Positions 18,881 through 28,977 of a stretch of 64,000 nucleotides of DNA are shown here, piece by piece. Source of the DNA: an uncultured Glaciecola sp. GTDB lineage: Bacteria; Pseudomonadota; Gammaproteobacteria; Enterobacterales; Alteromonadaceae. Location of the stretch: assembly GCF_937770335.1 (NCBI RefSeq), contig NZ_CALJHY010000005.1:124001-188000 (forward strand), given 5' to 3'. Within the stretch, counting starts at the first letter, position 1. Each line of letters starts with the position of its first letter. Under the pieces are notes generated by a model. The model saw only the letters and a list, made by a program, of their open reading frames with translations. It ran no database searches and was not told where the DNA came from. A program made the position numbers and the translations under genes.

Positions 18881-20344
18881 CTAATCAAATGCGTAAGTCG
18901 CGTTCAAATAAAGTAATCCATCAACTTCGTTGTCTCTAGTCACAAACTTACGTGATTCAATACTACCACCCGCCTTTAATAACCAGTCTCCGAATGGACG
19001 CTGATAAAACCCGCTCAACTGCAATAAGTCCTCAGTAACATCACCGGTGAGTATTGGCGAAGGTCTGGTTCCATCTGGATTAAGCTCTGCTTTACGTATG
19101 ATTATCTCAGCAATTGCACCACCATCAAACCGAATGTTAGCCCCCGCTGTTATTTGTTTAGCGTCACTGTCAAAGGTACTACCGATGACTCTCCCTCTAA
19201 AGCGGTAACCGCTGTTGTATATGCCATTTTCATAATAGCAGTTGGTGACTGTGCTGCCACTTACCCCGCAGGAAACATTGGTATCACTGGTTTCAATGTG
19301 CACTTTGGCATTTCCAAAATAAGTGGAAACACCAAATAAACTAGCTTGATCCGTAATATTGAGAGTACCGGCTGCATCTTCGCCAATGCGCTGGGCATAA
19401 ACTGAAACAGGACGTTCAAAAATGTTAAAGCTATACTTTATGTCAAACCCGGCAAGATGATTACCTTGTTTGGTTAAGTCTTCATCACCACAGGTATCGC
19501 GATTTCGTGTACAAACTCCTTTCAATGTAATGACATCAATAAAATCACCAAAACCACTAGGTTGACCTTCACCACCCCACATAACCGTCCAAGATGCACC
19601 AAATTCAAAACGTTTGAACGGGCTAAAAGTGAAGCGATTTAGCAATAACTTAGTGTCTGGTACAGCTCGATCACTTTCAAGTTGGCCGAGTTGACTGGTG
19701 AAATACCATGGACCCATCCAAGATAACCAAGGACTTTGAGAAGCGACTGCTGATGAGCGCGATAACGCCACTGTTGGAATGGGTCTTGTGTTGTTCGACA
19801 ATATTAAACTACTCGATTGGCCAGGTCCCCACCATTGATCAATTGAGCCTGCTCGAATATTCCAATCACCAAATTGATACGCCAAAAAGCTATTATCGAA
19901 ATTCTTTTCGCCACCCGATTGGTAGTTAATACTTAACTGCCCACTCAAGCGTTTCCAATAGAATTCGTTAGTAATTTTAACCGAAGCCTTAACATCACTG
20001 ATGCCATCAAATGAGGTTAGCCTTGGGTCATCACTTGAGCCTTGCAGTTCAAGGAAGGTTCTGCGCTTTTCTTGTTTTTGCAAATTCAAGTAGTAGCTTA
20101 GTCGCTGTGCCGCTTGTCTTGGCATTTGTGACATGCTGTCTTTATCAAGCGCAAGTATTTGATTAGCAACGCCCTTCCAAGGAACCGGATAAGTAATCAC
20201 AGTGGCATCTAAATAACCCCACTCCTGAAGTGTTTGCAAGTCATAATGTAATTGTTTGTCAACAGTGCCAACCCATGGAGAAGCGAGCACTGACGTATTG
20301 ACAGCAAAGCATAAAAAAAGAATAGCAAAGGCACGATAAACCAC
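18881..20344 (-). CDS. Wzi-family capsule assembly outer-membrane protein
   Basis: The frame starts with GTG at 20344 and gives 487 residues with a signal peptide (AFAILFLCFAVNTSVLAS). The mature part begins with the small helical region typical of this family (LQTLQEWGYLDA... LAL), then a long beta-rich stretch with alternating aromatic residues ending in phenylalanine-aspartate (NATYAFD), as in an 18-stranded barrel. NWNIRAGS-like and WWGPGQSSSLILSNN blocks are characteristic of Wzi-like proteins. Wzi holds capsule or exopolysaccharide on the cell surface. No capsule polymerisation genes are in view, so the polymer is unknown. The annotation rests on remembered family features. Confidence 0.8.
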   Translation of the reverse strand: MVYRAFAILFLCFAVNTSVLASPWVGTVDKQLHYDLQTLQEWGYLDATVITYPVPWKGVANQILALDKDSMSQMPRQAAQRLSYYLNLQKQEKRRTFLELQGSSDDPRLTSFDGISDVKASVKITNEFYWKRLSGQLSINYQSGGEKNFDNSFLAYQFGDWNIRAGSIDQWWGPGQSSSLILSNNTRPIPTVALSRSSAVASQSPWLSWMGPWYFTSQLGQLESDRAVPDTKLLLNRFTFSPFKRFEFGASWTVMWGGEGQPSGFGDFIDVITLKGVCTRNRDTCGDEDLTKQGNHLAGFDIKYSFNIFERPVSVYAQRIGEDAAGTLNITDQASLFGVSTYFGNAKVHIETSDTNVSCGVSGSTVTNCYYENGIYNSGYRFRGRVIGSTFDSDAKQITAGANIRFDGGAIAEIIIRKAELNPDGTRPSPILTGDVTEDLLQLSGFYQRPFGDWLLKAGGSIESRKFVTRDNEVDGLLYLNATYAFD

Positions 20345-20475
20345 GAAATAAATCCAAACAATATTAATAGAAAGCCAATACTTATATTAGCGCATTGACC
20401 TGAAGTTAAACACTTTTTATAGATAATTAATTGCAATTATTGTCTGCTTTCAGTTACTGTCTGTCCCCATCTTGA

Positions 20476-20991
<516 letters not shown>

Positions 20992-21062
20992 TTATTAAGC
21001 ATTCTCGAAGCTCTAGTGTTCTGATTTTTTCATCTAGAGCTCGTTATAGTCAATCCCCCAAC

Positions 21063-21875
21063 CTATTTTTGACATTGAATACAGTAAAACGTATTTCGTT
21101 GTCCAATAACGACCGAGCGAATGGGCGTTTGGCAAACTTCACACTCATTACCAGCGCGTCCATAAACGAGTAAATGCTGAGCAAAATACCCAGGATTACC
21201 GTCGGCCTGTGCAAAATCTTTGAGCGTTGTTCCACCCTGATTAATCGCGCTGGCCAACACATCTTTAATATTATCAGTAAGCAATTTATAGCGTTTCAAA
21301 CTGACTTTGCCTGCTGCTCGCCGTGGGTCAATACCCGACTTAAACAACGATTCATTCGCGTAGATATTACCCACGCCAACAACAACCGCATTGTCCATAA
21401 TAAAGCTCTTAACCGGTGCCAGCTTACCTCGTGATTTGTTAAATAGTACATTAGCGTCAAATTCGTCGGTTAACGGTTCAGGGCCCAACGATCGCAATAT
21501 CTTCAATGGCGGTTCGGTTGGTGACTGCCATAAGCAAGATCCAAAGCGACGAGCGTCGTTAAACACTAACTTCTTACCTGTAGCTAACTCAATTTCTATG
21601 TGGTCATGCTTTTTGCGAGGAAGCGCTGTATCGACCACGCGCATTTTTCCAGACATCCCCAAATGCATAACCAGCGCTCCGACATCAGTATTGATGAACA
21701 AATACTTAGCTCGGCGAGTTACTGAATTAATTGAATGTTGACAGGCTAGCTGAACCTCATCAGGCACCATCCATCTTAATTGTGGTTGATAAACGGCGAT
21801 TTTGCTAATGACATTGCCTTCTAAAAATGGGGCAATCCCAAGCTTGGTGACTTCGACTTCAGGTAATTCGGGCAT
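21063..21875 (-). CDS. mutM: formamidopyrimidine-DNA glycosylase
   Basis: This is a base-excision repair enzyme for 8-oxoguanine, 270 residues. The catalytic N-terminus PELPEVE (Pro2, Glu3) is present, with LGMSGKMRV, the H2TH region VVGVGNIYANESLF and a C-terminal zinc finger CEVC...CIQC. All catalytic elements are intact. It converges with coaD and is followed upstream by a small membrane protein gene with only eight bases between them, so those two are probably co-transcribed. Confidence 0.97.
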   Translation of the reverse strand: MPELPEVEVTKLGIAPFLEGNVISKIAVYQPQLRWMVPDEVQLACQHSINSVTRRAKYLFINTDVGALVMHLGMSGKMRVVDTALPRKKHDHIEIELATGKKLVFNDARRFGSCLWQSPTEPPLKILRSLGPEPLTDEFDANVLFNKSRGKLAPVKSFIMDNAVVVGVGNIYANESLFKSGIDPRRAAGKVSLKRYKLLTDNIKDVLASAINQGGTTLKDFAQADGNPGYFAQHLLVYGRAGNECEVCQTPIRSVVIGQRNTFYCIQCQK

Positions 21876-21883
21876 TAATTATG

Positions 21884-22363
21884 TTACCACTGAGTAAGTT
21901 GTTCAATCGTCGGAAAGTCCAATAACATGACTTCATTGTTGAGTATTAAATAGGTTTGCTGTTGAATGGTCTTTATGGGTAAAACTAGGCTATTTCGTTC
22001 ACCCGCTAACCATAAAACCACGACAACGTCAGGAGATTGAAGAGAGTCTGCGGTAACGTCATTTTGTGATTTCACTAAAGCTCTTTGCCAATTATCAACT
22101 AATGCCGCCAATTTCCCCGCTTGTCCATCTACCGCTTTGTTATTAGCCTGAGGACTTGAAGAGGAGAAACGCCACGTTCGACCAGCACGCTCAATAATAT
22201 TTTGATCAATTTGTAGGCTAAGCAGGAGACCTCCCTCTTCTATGATCGGTACAGGCAAGTCAGTATCATCCGACTGGAAGCTACTAATATTTAACATAAA
22301 GATCATTGCTAACATGGCAAAAATAATAACGTTATTCCATGCTTTTTGAGATAGTCGTGCCAT
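21884..22363 (-). CDS. conserved single-pass membrane protein of unknown function
   Basis: I do not recognise a named family. The ATG at 22363 follows TAGGA by seven bases; the frame is open six codons further. The 159-residue product has one transmembrane helix near the start (NVIIFAMLAMIFMLNIS) and then a polar, probably periplasmic domain with a beta-rich end (VVVVLWLAGERNSLVLPIKT, QQTYLILNNEVMLLDF). No catalytic motif is apparent. It stops eight bases before mutM and probably shares its transcript. Confidence 0.75.
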   Translation of the reverse strand: MARLSQKAWNNVIIFAMLAMIFMLNISSFQSDDTDLPVPIIEEGGLLLSLQIDQNIIERAGRTWRFSSSSPQANNKAVDGQAGKLAALVDNWQRALVKSQNDVTADSLQSPDVVVVLWLAGERNSLVLPIKTIQQQTYLILNNEVMLLDFPTIEQLTQW

Positions 22364-22477
22364 TACGATTCCTAAGTCCATTGTTTTTAATTACGGCTAA
22401 AAGGCGATTATCCAAGTCGTGTGATTTTAAGACTTGATGGCTATATTTTTATTACGCTTAAATGCGACCCAGCCACA

Positions 22478-23527
22478 TTAAAATGTCCAATAACTAAACT
22501 TTTTTCTAGCTTTTAGATTACGCAAAAAATTACTGGGTTTTTTCTTCATTTTATGTAAATTTGAAGCGGCTTGTTCGACAGCTTCTAACACCCTTTCTGA
22601 CGACTTCCCATCGGTATAAGGGTGTGTGTATTGAGCAAAATCACGGATCGCATTCATGAGTTCAGGTGGTCTTGAAAGACCAAATTCAATGGCACTTTCC
22701 AAGTTTTCTGGATTCGTAATATTATGCAAATAAGATGTTGCCGCTTCGTTATTTACGCTGACCACAGGCTTGTTCAATAAAAGGTAGTCAGTAATCATTG
22801 AAGAGTTGTCACCGACCATGAGGTCAGCCTCAAGCATATGCGGAGCAAGCTCGTCTGTTTCCACAAACGTTAAATTTTCATGTTGAATACGTTTATATGC
22901 TTCAACTGTTTCTTTCGCCATTTTAGGATGGAAAGTGACTTTCCACTTCCACTTAGCATTACGCGATAGTATTTCGATATAAGGTAATAGCAATGGCGCT
23001 TGAGTCATTCTTGGCGAAAATGTTGAGCTAAATAAAATAACAGGTCTTTCATTTACCTTTTTATCAACCGAGGAGGGTAAAAAATAAGGATCCATTTTGC
23101 AATAGCCCGTTTCAATGACTTGGAAATGTTTGTGCTTTGCCGCTAACTCATTGAATGTAGTCGTTGATGATTCACCATGAGTGCAATACAAATCAAAACA
23201 ATCTCTAATAATAAAATGGTAATTTAAATTATCTTTCTTACGCTTTTTAAAACCAACGAAACCATGAAAAATAGCGACTTTCAAACCAGGTAAAAAAGTG
23301 GGAATCATGTTCCCTGGGGCAAAAACGGCGAATGGATTGAAAGCGATTGCTTCATCTAAAGTATTAAGTACTAGCTCATTCTGTCTAAAAAAAGAAATAT
23401 TAACGTTCACGTTTGCATCTTCTGCAAACCAAGCAACTTGACCACCTTGACGCCAAATTTCATTTTGCAGAGGCCGCAAAACTTCAAATGAGTAATTTTG
23501 AGAGATGTAAAACAGATATTTCTTCAT
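22478..23527 (-). CDS. CDP-glycerol glycerophosphotransferase family (TagF-like) protein
   Basis: The ATG at 23527 gives 349 residues; the frame is open 20 codons further to a TTG, which I reject because MKKYLFYISQNYSFEVL is the normal start of this family. Landmarks are IFHGFVGFKKRKKDN, YCTHGESS, ETGYCKMDPYF, WKVTFHPKM and the donor region MVGDNSSMITDYLLLNKPVV. The family transfers glycerol-phosphate or related groups to polymers; in Gram-negatives it often decorates surface polysaccharide. It sits among LPS and glycosyltransferase genes. The actual donor and acceptor are unknown. Confidence 0.85.
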   Translation of the reverse strand: MKKYLFYISQNYSFEVLRPLQNEIWRQGGQVAWFAEDANVNVNISFFRQNELVLNTLDEAIAFNPFAVFAPGNMIPTFLPGLKVAIFHGFVGFKKRKKDNLNYHFIIRDCFDLYCTHGESSTTTFNELAAKHKHFQVIETGYCKMDPYFLPSSVDKKVNERPVILFSSTFSPRMTQAPLLLPYIEILSRNAKWKWKVTFHPKMAKETVEAYKRIQHENLTFVETDELAPHMLEADLMVGDNSSMITDYLLLNKPVVSVNNEAATSYLHNITNPENLESAIEFGLSRPPELMNAIRDFAQYTHPYTDGKSSERVLEAVEQAASNLHKMKKKPSNFLRNLKARKKFSYWTF

Positions 23528-23706
23528 TGGACCATTTACTAATGCGACACCTTGCTCTATTAGACAGGTTGCTGCGCAATTGATCAATAGTGTTTGTTAA
23601 TGGCATGCTTGTTTGTGGTTAAACTGATTTGTTTGATGTCCATTTAACCCTATTTCATAATTCACCATCAACGTTTTTTTGGTATTTTTTAGGCGAGATC
23701 TAGAAA

Positions 23707-23737
23707 CAAAAAATCCAGCAATAGCTGGATTTTTTTG
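23707..23737 (-). terminator. bidirectional rho-independent terminator after rpmG
   Basis: A perfect 9-bp stem (711-719 pairing with 724-732 of 23700) with loop AATA is flanked by an A-run and a T-run, so it can terminate in both directions. It lies 24 bases past the rpmG stop. Confidence 0.85.
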
Positions 23738-23756
23738 GAGACAAATTACAAGTTAA

Positions 23757-23912
23757 TTACTTGATTTTTGCTTCCTTGAACATAACGTGTTGGCGAATTT
23801 TAGGATCAAACTTTTTGATCTCCATTTTGCCAGGCATGTTACGTTTATTTTTGTCTGTGGTGTAGTAAAAACCAGTACCAGCAGAAGAAACTAATTTAAT
23901 TTTATCTCTCAT
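23757..23912 (-). CDS. rpmG: 50S ribosomal protein L33
   Basis: A 51-residue product, [20 protein letters not shown]... ending [12 protein letters not shown], is the usual L33 length and sequence. It lacks the CxxC zinc pairs, so it is the zinc-free form. It follows rpmB by nine bases in the same operon. Confidence 0.97.
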   Translation of the reverse strand: MRDKIKLVSSAGTGFYYTTDKNKRNMPGKMEIKKFDPKIRQHVMFKEAKIK

Positions 23913-23921
23913 GGTAATTCC

Positions 23922-24158
23922 TTAAACTTTCTCGCCACGAGCACGGATATCAGCTAATACTATATCAATGCCCTTCTTATCAATAATACGCATACCTTTA
24001 GTAGTTAGGCGTAATTTCACAAAACGGTTCTCGCTCTCAACCCAAAAACGGTGAGTTTGAAGATTTGGTAAAAAGCGACGACGAGTCGCGTTTCTAGCGT
24101 GTGAGCGGTTGTTACCAACTGCAGGACGCTTACCTGTAACTATACAAACTTTTGACAT
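23922..24158 (-). CDS. rpmB: 50S ribosomal protein L28
   Basis: The 78-residue protein reads [20 protein letters not shown], then [14 protein letters not shown] and [14 protein letters not shown], as in L28 throughout. It is the zinc-free form apart from a single Cys5. It is the first gene of the rpmB-rpmG operon, with a near-consensus promoter about 85 bases upstream. Confidence 0.98.
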   Translation of the reverse strand: MSKVCIVTGKRPAVGNNRSHARNATRRRFLPNLQTHRFWVESENRFVKLRLTTKGMRIIDKKGIDIVLADIRARGEKV

Positions 24159-24242
24159 CTTATTGTCTCCAGAAAAACTGTTTGCCGTCTAACCCAAGCA
24201 AACAAAAATTGCTGTTAAACGTCTTTAATAATGAGGGCGCAT

Positions 24243-24271
24243 TTTATACAGTAAACACTACCTTAATTCAA
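24243..24271 (-). promoter_or_regulatory. sigma-70 promoter of rpmB-rpmG
   Basis: On the minus strand TTGAAT (24266-24271) and TATAAA (24243-24248) are spaced by exactly 17 bases, followed by a GC-rich GCGCCC discriminator. The layout is what one expects for a strong, growth-regulated ribosomal protein promoter. Confidence 0.7.
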
Positions 24272-24673
24272 CAAAAACTTCGCTTTTGGGCAATTTTTTT
24301 GCGCTTTTAACGGATTAGCGGTCTATTATTGCCTCCGTAGGTCGCAATAATCACTAAGGTCTAATTAGGTAAGCGCTTTTATAAGTCATCAAAACGCAGT
24401 AATTTCGACCTTTTCGTTGCGCGCAGTATAGCAAACTATCGAGGCTTGATATCACTTCTTTTCACTAAATTATTACTATTTATTGACCACCAAATAGTTT
24501 TGAGTGCGAGCTAACTGTTAATCATGATTTATATTCACGTGTTTTTGAAAAAAGTAGACTTGATTTTTCAAAAAAATTCAGCAAACTTGAACTGTAATTT
24601 CTCGTAAGCAACAACATCAACATTTGAGTTGTCACTTTTAAAATAAACCAATTTGAGCAAAAAAGAGCGCCCT
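24272..24673. other. gene-free stretch between rpmB and the first GT25 gene
   Basis: Beyond the rpmB promoter I see AT-rich DNA without an open frame of note. It must contain the plus-strand promoter of the GT25 gene, but no convincing -35/-10 pair stands out. The base composition falls toward the GT25 gene. Confidence 0.4.
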
Positions 24674-25444
24674 ATGTCTGATATTTTCACTCCACTAAAT
24701 GATTATTTTGACGGAATATTTGTTATTACGCTTGACGGTTATGATGAGAGACAAAATAGCATCAAGCAGAGTATGCAAGGGTTGAATTTTGAGTTTTGGT
24801 TGGGGACCGATAAAAGACAATTAGATGCGGATATTTTACTTGATAATAATCAATATGATGATGAATCTCATCGGAAAATAAAAAGAACCCATCGCTCGAT
24901 GTCTTTATCCGAGTTTGCTTGCGCTTGCTCACACCGCAGTATTTATCAACATATGCTTAATAACAATCTGAAGCGTGTACTCATATTCGAAGATGATGCG
25001 GTTCCTGACCGGCAAGAACTTAAAGAGTTCTCCCAACGCATTGCGACTTTGCCCGACGATTGGAAAGTACTTTTATTTGACTACTATGGTTGTCACTATG
25101 AAAATGCGAAGGGGCTGATAAAACGTCAAATGTATCGTTTATATCACTATTTTAGAATTTCGAATTGGCATTCAGTTTCACTGCCCCTAATAAACAAAAT
25201 GCTAATGCGAACATACAACAAAGATTTTTACCTCGCTGGCCGATTGTCTGGAGCCCATGCATATGGTATTTCGTTAGATGCCGCCACCTATTATCTTGAT
25301 TACCAACAGCCGGTGAAACTGCAAGCGGACAGAATTTTTTATTACTGCGAAGGGCTTGATGATAAAAGCATTTTTGCTTGTAAAAAACCGATGTTTTTAA
25401 GGGGCGAATTATCAAAAGTGTCTTCTATTCAAATACAGCGGTAA
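24674..25444 (+). CDS. glycosyltransferase family 25 protein
   Basis: The 256-residue product starts at the ATG 24674; the frame is open seven codons upstream from a TTG. The N-terminal FDGIFVITLDGYDER and the metal-binding LIFEDDAVPD segment, together with EFACACSHRSIYQHM (the S/GCxxSH-type block), identify GT25, the LPS-modifying galactosyl- or glucosyltransferases (LgtB/LpsA relatives). It is cytoplasmic. Its substrate is not predictable. It is convergent with a second GT25 gene across a TTGG microsatellite. Confidence 0.85.
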   Translation: MSDIFTPLNDYFDGIFVITLDGYDERQNSIKQSMQGLNFEFWLGTDKRQLDADILLDNNQYDDESHRKIKRTHRSMSLSEFACACSHRSIYQHMLNNNLKRVLIFEDDAVPDRQELKEFSQRIATLPDDWKVLLFDYYGCHYENAKGLIKRQMYRLYHYFRISNWHSVSLPLINKMLMRTYNKDFYLAGRLSGAHAYGISLDAATYYLDYQQPVKLQADRIFYYCEGLDDKSIFACKKPMFLRGELSKVSSIQIQR

Positions 25445-25477
25445 TTGAAATAACGGCTAATTGACCATTAAGGCCTC

Positions 25478-25513
25478 TGGTTGGTTGGTTGGTTGGTTGG
25501 TTGGTTGGTTGGT
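25478..25513. repeat. TTGG tetranucleotide microsatellite
   Basis: Thirty-six bases form an uninterrupted run of the unit TTGG (eight complete units at 481-512 of 25000, plus partial units at both ends). It lies between the 3' ends of the two convergent GT25 genes, 33 bases after the plus gene's stop and 20 bases beyond the minus gene's stop. It is outside both coding frames as written. The reverse-strand unit is CCAA, a unit used for phase variation in some Haemophilus genes. Confidence 0.97.
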
Positions 25514-25533
25514 CACACGTTAATGCCAAACGG

Positions 25534-26280
25534 CTACTGTTCGTTTAGTTTGTTTAAACGTTTTTTTAACTCTTTTTTATTCTTAAATAGAAAATAAAAA
25601 CTGTTCATCACCTTTTTTAAAAAACTTTGTTCTACATTACTGCGGTTAAGATTACGATCAATCTCACTAACTTCATCATGATTTGCATTTACTAAATATG
25701 GTTTCAGTCCAAACACGCTCAGTTCGCATTCCCACCAATACTGTAATTCGATATCAATAGGTCGATTAATACGACTGCTTGCTGCCAACAATTTTTTAGC
25801 GCCGCTTAAACTTACAATTTGTGCACAAGTTCTGCTAGGCACTTTGTTATAAGTAACCAATGAAAAATCACCCACTGGAATTTGATGTACCGCTTTGCGT
25901 TTAGCCGACACTTCCGCTAGCTTAATTACATCCCAGGGCTGTTGGATATATTTAATCGCCTCTAAGCCATGCTGGATGTTTTCTTGCAGCAATATATCGT
26001 CTTCTAAAATAACAGCATAGTCTAGCTGCTCATCCACGATTTTTTGCCATGCGCGTAAGTGGCTTAAGTAGCAACCTAACTCCCCGTTTGTCATATGCTT
26101 GTGATACGAAGAGTCATTAAAATTATACAACGTATTAATTATAGTTGAGTCTAGGCTGTCACCATTTACGGCCTCAATGCGATCAAAAGGCAAGCTATAA
26201 GCGTCAAGCTGCTTAGCACAGGCTGCTAGTCTATCCGTAGACCTATCCAAATTAATTAAACAAATTTTCCATTTTTTCAT
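25534..26280 (-). CDS. glycosyltransferase family 25 protein (second copy, divergent sequence)
   Basis: The ATG at 26280 gives 248 residues beginning MKKWKICLINLDRSTDR, the GT25 N-terminal nucleotide-sugar motif. LGCYLSHLRAWQKIV and YAVILEDDILLQE (metal-binding EDD) follow. The C-terminus is basic and helical (FLFKNKKELKKRLNK). An open frame upstream to 26346 runs into radC and is not used. Compared with the plus-strand GT25 it shares motifs but little else, so this is not a recent duplication. It probably modifies LPS or another surface glycan. Confidence 0.87.
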   Translation of the reverse strand: MKKWKICLINLDRSTDRLAACAKQLDAYSLPFDRIEAVNGDSLDSTIINTLYNFNDSSYHKHMTNGELGCYLSHLRAWQKIVDEQLDYAVILEDDILLQENIQHGLEAIKYIQQPWDVIKLAEVSAKRKAVHQIPVGDFSLVTYNKVPSRTCAQIVSLSGAKKLLAASSRINRPIDIELQYWWECELSVFGLKPYLVNANHDEVSEIDRNLNRSNVEQSFLKKVMNSFYFLFKNKKELKKRLNKLNEQ

Positions 26281-26293
26281 GTGCGATATAAAG

Positions 26294-26968
26294 CTATAAC
26301 AGACCTCGTTGAGCGAATGATACCGCAGTTCCGTCACCGATAACAAAGTGATCTAAGACTCTAACGTCGATTAATTCCATGGCATGCTTAATTCTCTGGG
26401 TTATTTGTATATCTGCTTGACTTGGTTCTGCAACACCGCTGGGATGGTTGTGGGCTAAAATAACGGCAGCAGCATTGTCCTCTAATGCTTGCTTAACCAG
26501 TTCTCGAGGATAAACCGCAGCACTATTGATAGTTCCCCGAAACATGTGCCTGAAGGCAATAAGCTGATGTTGGCTATCAAGTAATAACATTGAAAACACT
26601 TCATGTGGTTTATCTCGCAACTCAGCTAATAAATAGGTCGAAGCTGCGTCCGCTTGTGTGAAACTGTGTGGTTTCCGTAAATTTTCAGCGAGCGAACGTT
26701 TAGTTAATTCAAAACAGGCAGTTAGGGTTGCATATTTTGCTACCCCGAAACCTAAGGTAGCTGTAAGTTGTGTTTTACTTGCGTTCATTAAACCACGCAC
26801 AGAGCCATAAGAACTGAGGGTCTCGCGCGCAAGTTCAACCGCATTTTTGCCTTGTACTCCAGTATGCAGGACGATGGCAAGTAGCTCGGCGTCGGACAAT
26901 GTTTCAGCGCCAAACTGCAGTAATTTTTCTCTTGGTCGCTCATATTGTGGCCAATTAGTGATTTTCAT
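26294..26968 (-). CDS. radC: RadC family JAB/MPN-domain protein
   Basis: The 224-residue protein has the N-terminal helix-hairpin-helix region (ERPREKLLQFGAETLSDAELLAIVL) and the C-terminal JAMM metal motif HNHPSGVAEPSQAD. Despite its name, a role in DNA repair is not established for the family. It sits upstream of coaBC in the opposite direction, as in E. coli, and ends 14 bases before the GT25 start. Confidence 0.95.
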   Translation of the reverse strand: MKITNWPQYERPREKLLQFGAETLSDAELLAIVLHTGVQGKNAVELARETLSSYGSVRGLMNASKTQLTATLGFGVAKYATLTACFELTKRSLAENLRKPHSFTQADAASTYLLAELRDKPHEVFSMLLLDSQHQLIAFRHMFRGTINSAAVYPRELVKQALEDNAAAVILAHNHPSGVAEPSQADIQITQRIKHAMELIDVRVLDHFVIGDGTAVSFAQRGLL

Positions 26969-27061
26969 ATTTCCATTCCTTGGTTAACTTTGTCACAATG
27001 CTATTCATCTACTCCTTTGATGAACGAATGCAACGCCTAGTTGTACTCGCTATAGCAAAAT

Positions 27062-28297
27062 ATGCAACTTGAACAAAAGAACGTTTTACTTGGTATTAGT
27101 GGTGGTATCGCCGCCTACAAAACTCCCGACCTTGTTCGTAAATTTATTGCTCAAGGCGCAAATGTAAGAGTCGTTATGACTGATTCTGCAAGGGAGTTTG
27201 TCAGCCCATTAGCCTTACAAGCAGTATCTGGAAACAAAGTAAGCAACAGCTTACTGGATGAAGATGCTGAAGCTGCGATGGGCCATATTGAGCTTGCTCG
27301 TTGGGCTGATATTTTGGTTGTCGCGCCGGCAACCGCTAATATTATGGCAAAACTCACACACGGCCTTGCAGATGATTTACTCACCACGCTAGCGTTGGCC
27401 ACAGCGGCACCAATAGTCATTGTACCCGCGATGAATCAGCAAATGTGGGCAGCTCCTGCCACCACTGAGAATCTACAAAAACTGCAAAACAGAGGCGTCA
27501 TGCAAATTGGCCCCGCGAGCGGAGAACAAGCTTGTGGTGATGTAGGTTATGGTCGCATGGTTGAGCCAGAGGAAATTGTTACCTTTATTGCTGACTATTT
27601 TGCAGAGCAAGCAAATGTAGCGCCAGCTCTATTTGCAGGTAAAAAAATAATGATCACGGCTGGACCAACACGTGAAGCATTGGATCCTGTGCGTTATATA
27701 TCAAATCATAGTTCAGGAAAAATGGGCTACGCAATAGCGCAAGCAGCTCGCAAAATGGGCGCTGAGGTTACGCTTGTTTCGGGCCCAGTCAGTATCTCAC
27801 CACCAGCAAATGTTAAGCTTATCGACGTTACCAGCGCACAACAAATGCACGATGCCGTCATGCATGATATCCAACAACAAGACATCTTTATTGCTTGTGC
27901 CGCAGTTGCCGATTTTAGACTTGCCGACATCCCAACGCATAAAGTGAAGAAAAAAGACGGTATGTTAACGCTTTCATTTGAGCAAAACCCTGATATTCTC
28001 AAAGCGGTTGCTGCCCAAGCAAGTCCTCCTTTTACACTCGGCTTTGCAGCAGAAACAAATGATGTTGAAACATACGCAAAAGGGAAGCTTGAGCGTAAAA
28101 AATTAAATATGATAGCGGCTAATGATGTGTCATTATCTGGATTAGGATTTAATTCTGATCGAAATGCCTTAACGGTCATTACTAAAGATAATAAAATCAG
28201 CCTACCTGCTGCTAGTAAATATGCGCTAGCTATTGAGTTGCTGAAGTTGTTGAGTAGCGAATACTCAACCATTCAAAATAATAAGAAAAGCAAATAG
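27062..28297 (+). CDS. coaBC: bifunctional phosphopantothenoylcysteine decarboxylase/synthase
   Basis: The 411-residue CoA-pathway enzyme has two halves. The N-terminal flavoprotein CoaC shows [22 protein letters not shown], the PAMNQQMW motif and the active-site Cys in [14 protein letters not shown]. The C-terminal CoaB shows [25 protein letters not shown] and AAVADFR. Both halves look active. It is followed after only eight bases by slmA; the dut gene that usually separates them in gammaproteobacteria is absent here. Confidence 0.97.
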   Translation: MQLEQKNVLLGISGGIAAYKTPDLVRKFIAQGANVRVVMTDSAREFVSPLALQAVSGNKVSNSLLDEDAEAAMGHIELARWADILVVAPATANIMAKLTHGLADDLLTTLALATAAPIVIVPAMNQQMWAAPATTENLQKLQNRGVMQIGPASGEQACGDVGYGRMVEPEEIVTFIADYFAEQANVAPALFAGKKIMITAGPTREALDPVRYISNHSSGKMGYAIAQAARKMGAEVTLVSGPVSISPPANVKLIDVTSAQQMHDAVMHDIQQQDIFIACAAVADFRLADIPTHKVKKKDGMLTLSFEQNPDILKAVAAQASPPFTLGFAAETNDVETYAKGKLERKKLNMIAANDVSLSGLGFNSDRNALTVITKDNKISLPAASKYALAIELLKLLSSEYSTIQNNKKSK

Positions 28298-28305
28298 GTA
28301 CCATC

Positions 28306-28899
28306 ATGCCCGCAACAAAAAGACCTAATCGGCGCGCTCAGATCCTGCAAGCCCTCGCAGGAATGTTAGAAAGTAACCATGGTCAGAGAATTACAACAGC
28401 TAAGTTAGCTGAGCAAGTTGGTGTTTCAGAAGCGGCTTTATATCGCCACTTCCCAAGCAAAGCTCGGATGTTTGAAGGTTTAATCGAATTCATTGAAGAA
28501 ACCCTCTTCTCTCGCATCAACAAGATTATGGATGAAGAGAAAGAAGCAGCAACTCGCTGTCAGCTAATATTGCATCTCATTCTCGGTTTTGCTGAGAAAA
28601 ACCCTGGTATTACGCGACTACTGAACGGTGATGCATTATTGGGCGAGCAAGAACGCTTGCGCGACCGTATCGCAAAATTGTTTGAACGTTTAGAATCGCA
28701 GCTAAAGCAGATATTACGTGAACGTAAACTACGTGAGGGCAAGTCGCTGGGTGTCGATGAAGCCATCCTTGCTAATATGCTGATTTGTTTTGTTGATGGT
28801 AAAATTAACCAGTTTGTTCGCACTAAGTTTGAACGCAAACCAACCCATCAATTTGGTGAGCATTGGTCAGCCATTAAAAATCATTATTTTACAAACTAA
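28306..28899 (+). CDS. slmA: nucleoid occlusion factor SlmA
   Basis: This is a TetR-fold DNA-binding protein of 197 residues that blocks FtsZ assembly over the nucleoid. The helix-turn-helix region [21 protein letters not shown] is continuous across residues 28-48, and [19 protein letters not shown] follows, matching E. coli SlmA. It is co-transcribed with coaBC. Confidence 0.96.
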   Translation: MPATKRPNRRAQILQALAGMLESNHGQRITTAKLAEQVGVSEAALYRHFPSKARMFEGLIEFIEETLFSRINKIMDEEKEAATRCQLILHLILGFAEKNPGITRLLNGDALLGEQERLRDRIAKLFERLESQLKQILRERKLREGKSLGVDEAILANMLICFVDGKINQFVRTKFERKPTHQFGEHWSAIKNHYFTN

Positions 28900-28977
28900 G
28901 TTAACAAAGCGCCAAATAGGATTTGGTCAGATCTTTTGCATTGATTTTACCCAGTATTTTTGCAGATAACGCGGCCA

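Noticed and set aside
20209..20436. 75-codon minus-strand frame overlapping the wzi-like start
   Set aside because: It overlaps the well-supported Wzi-family gene in another frame and has no independent support.
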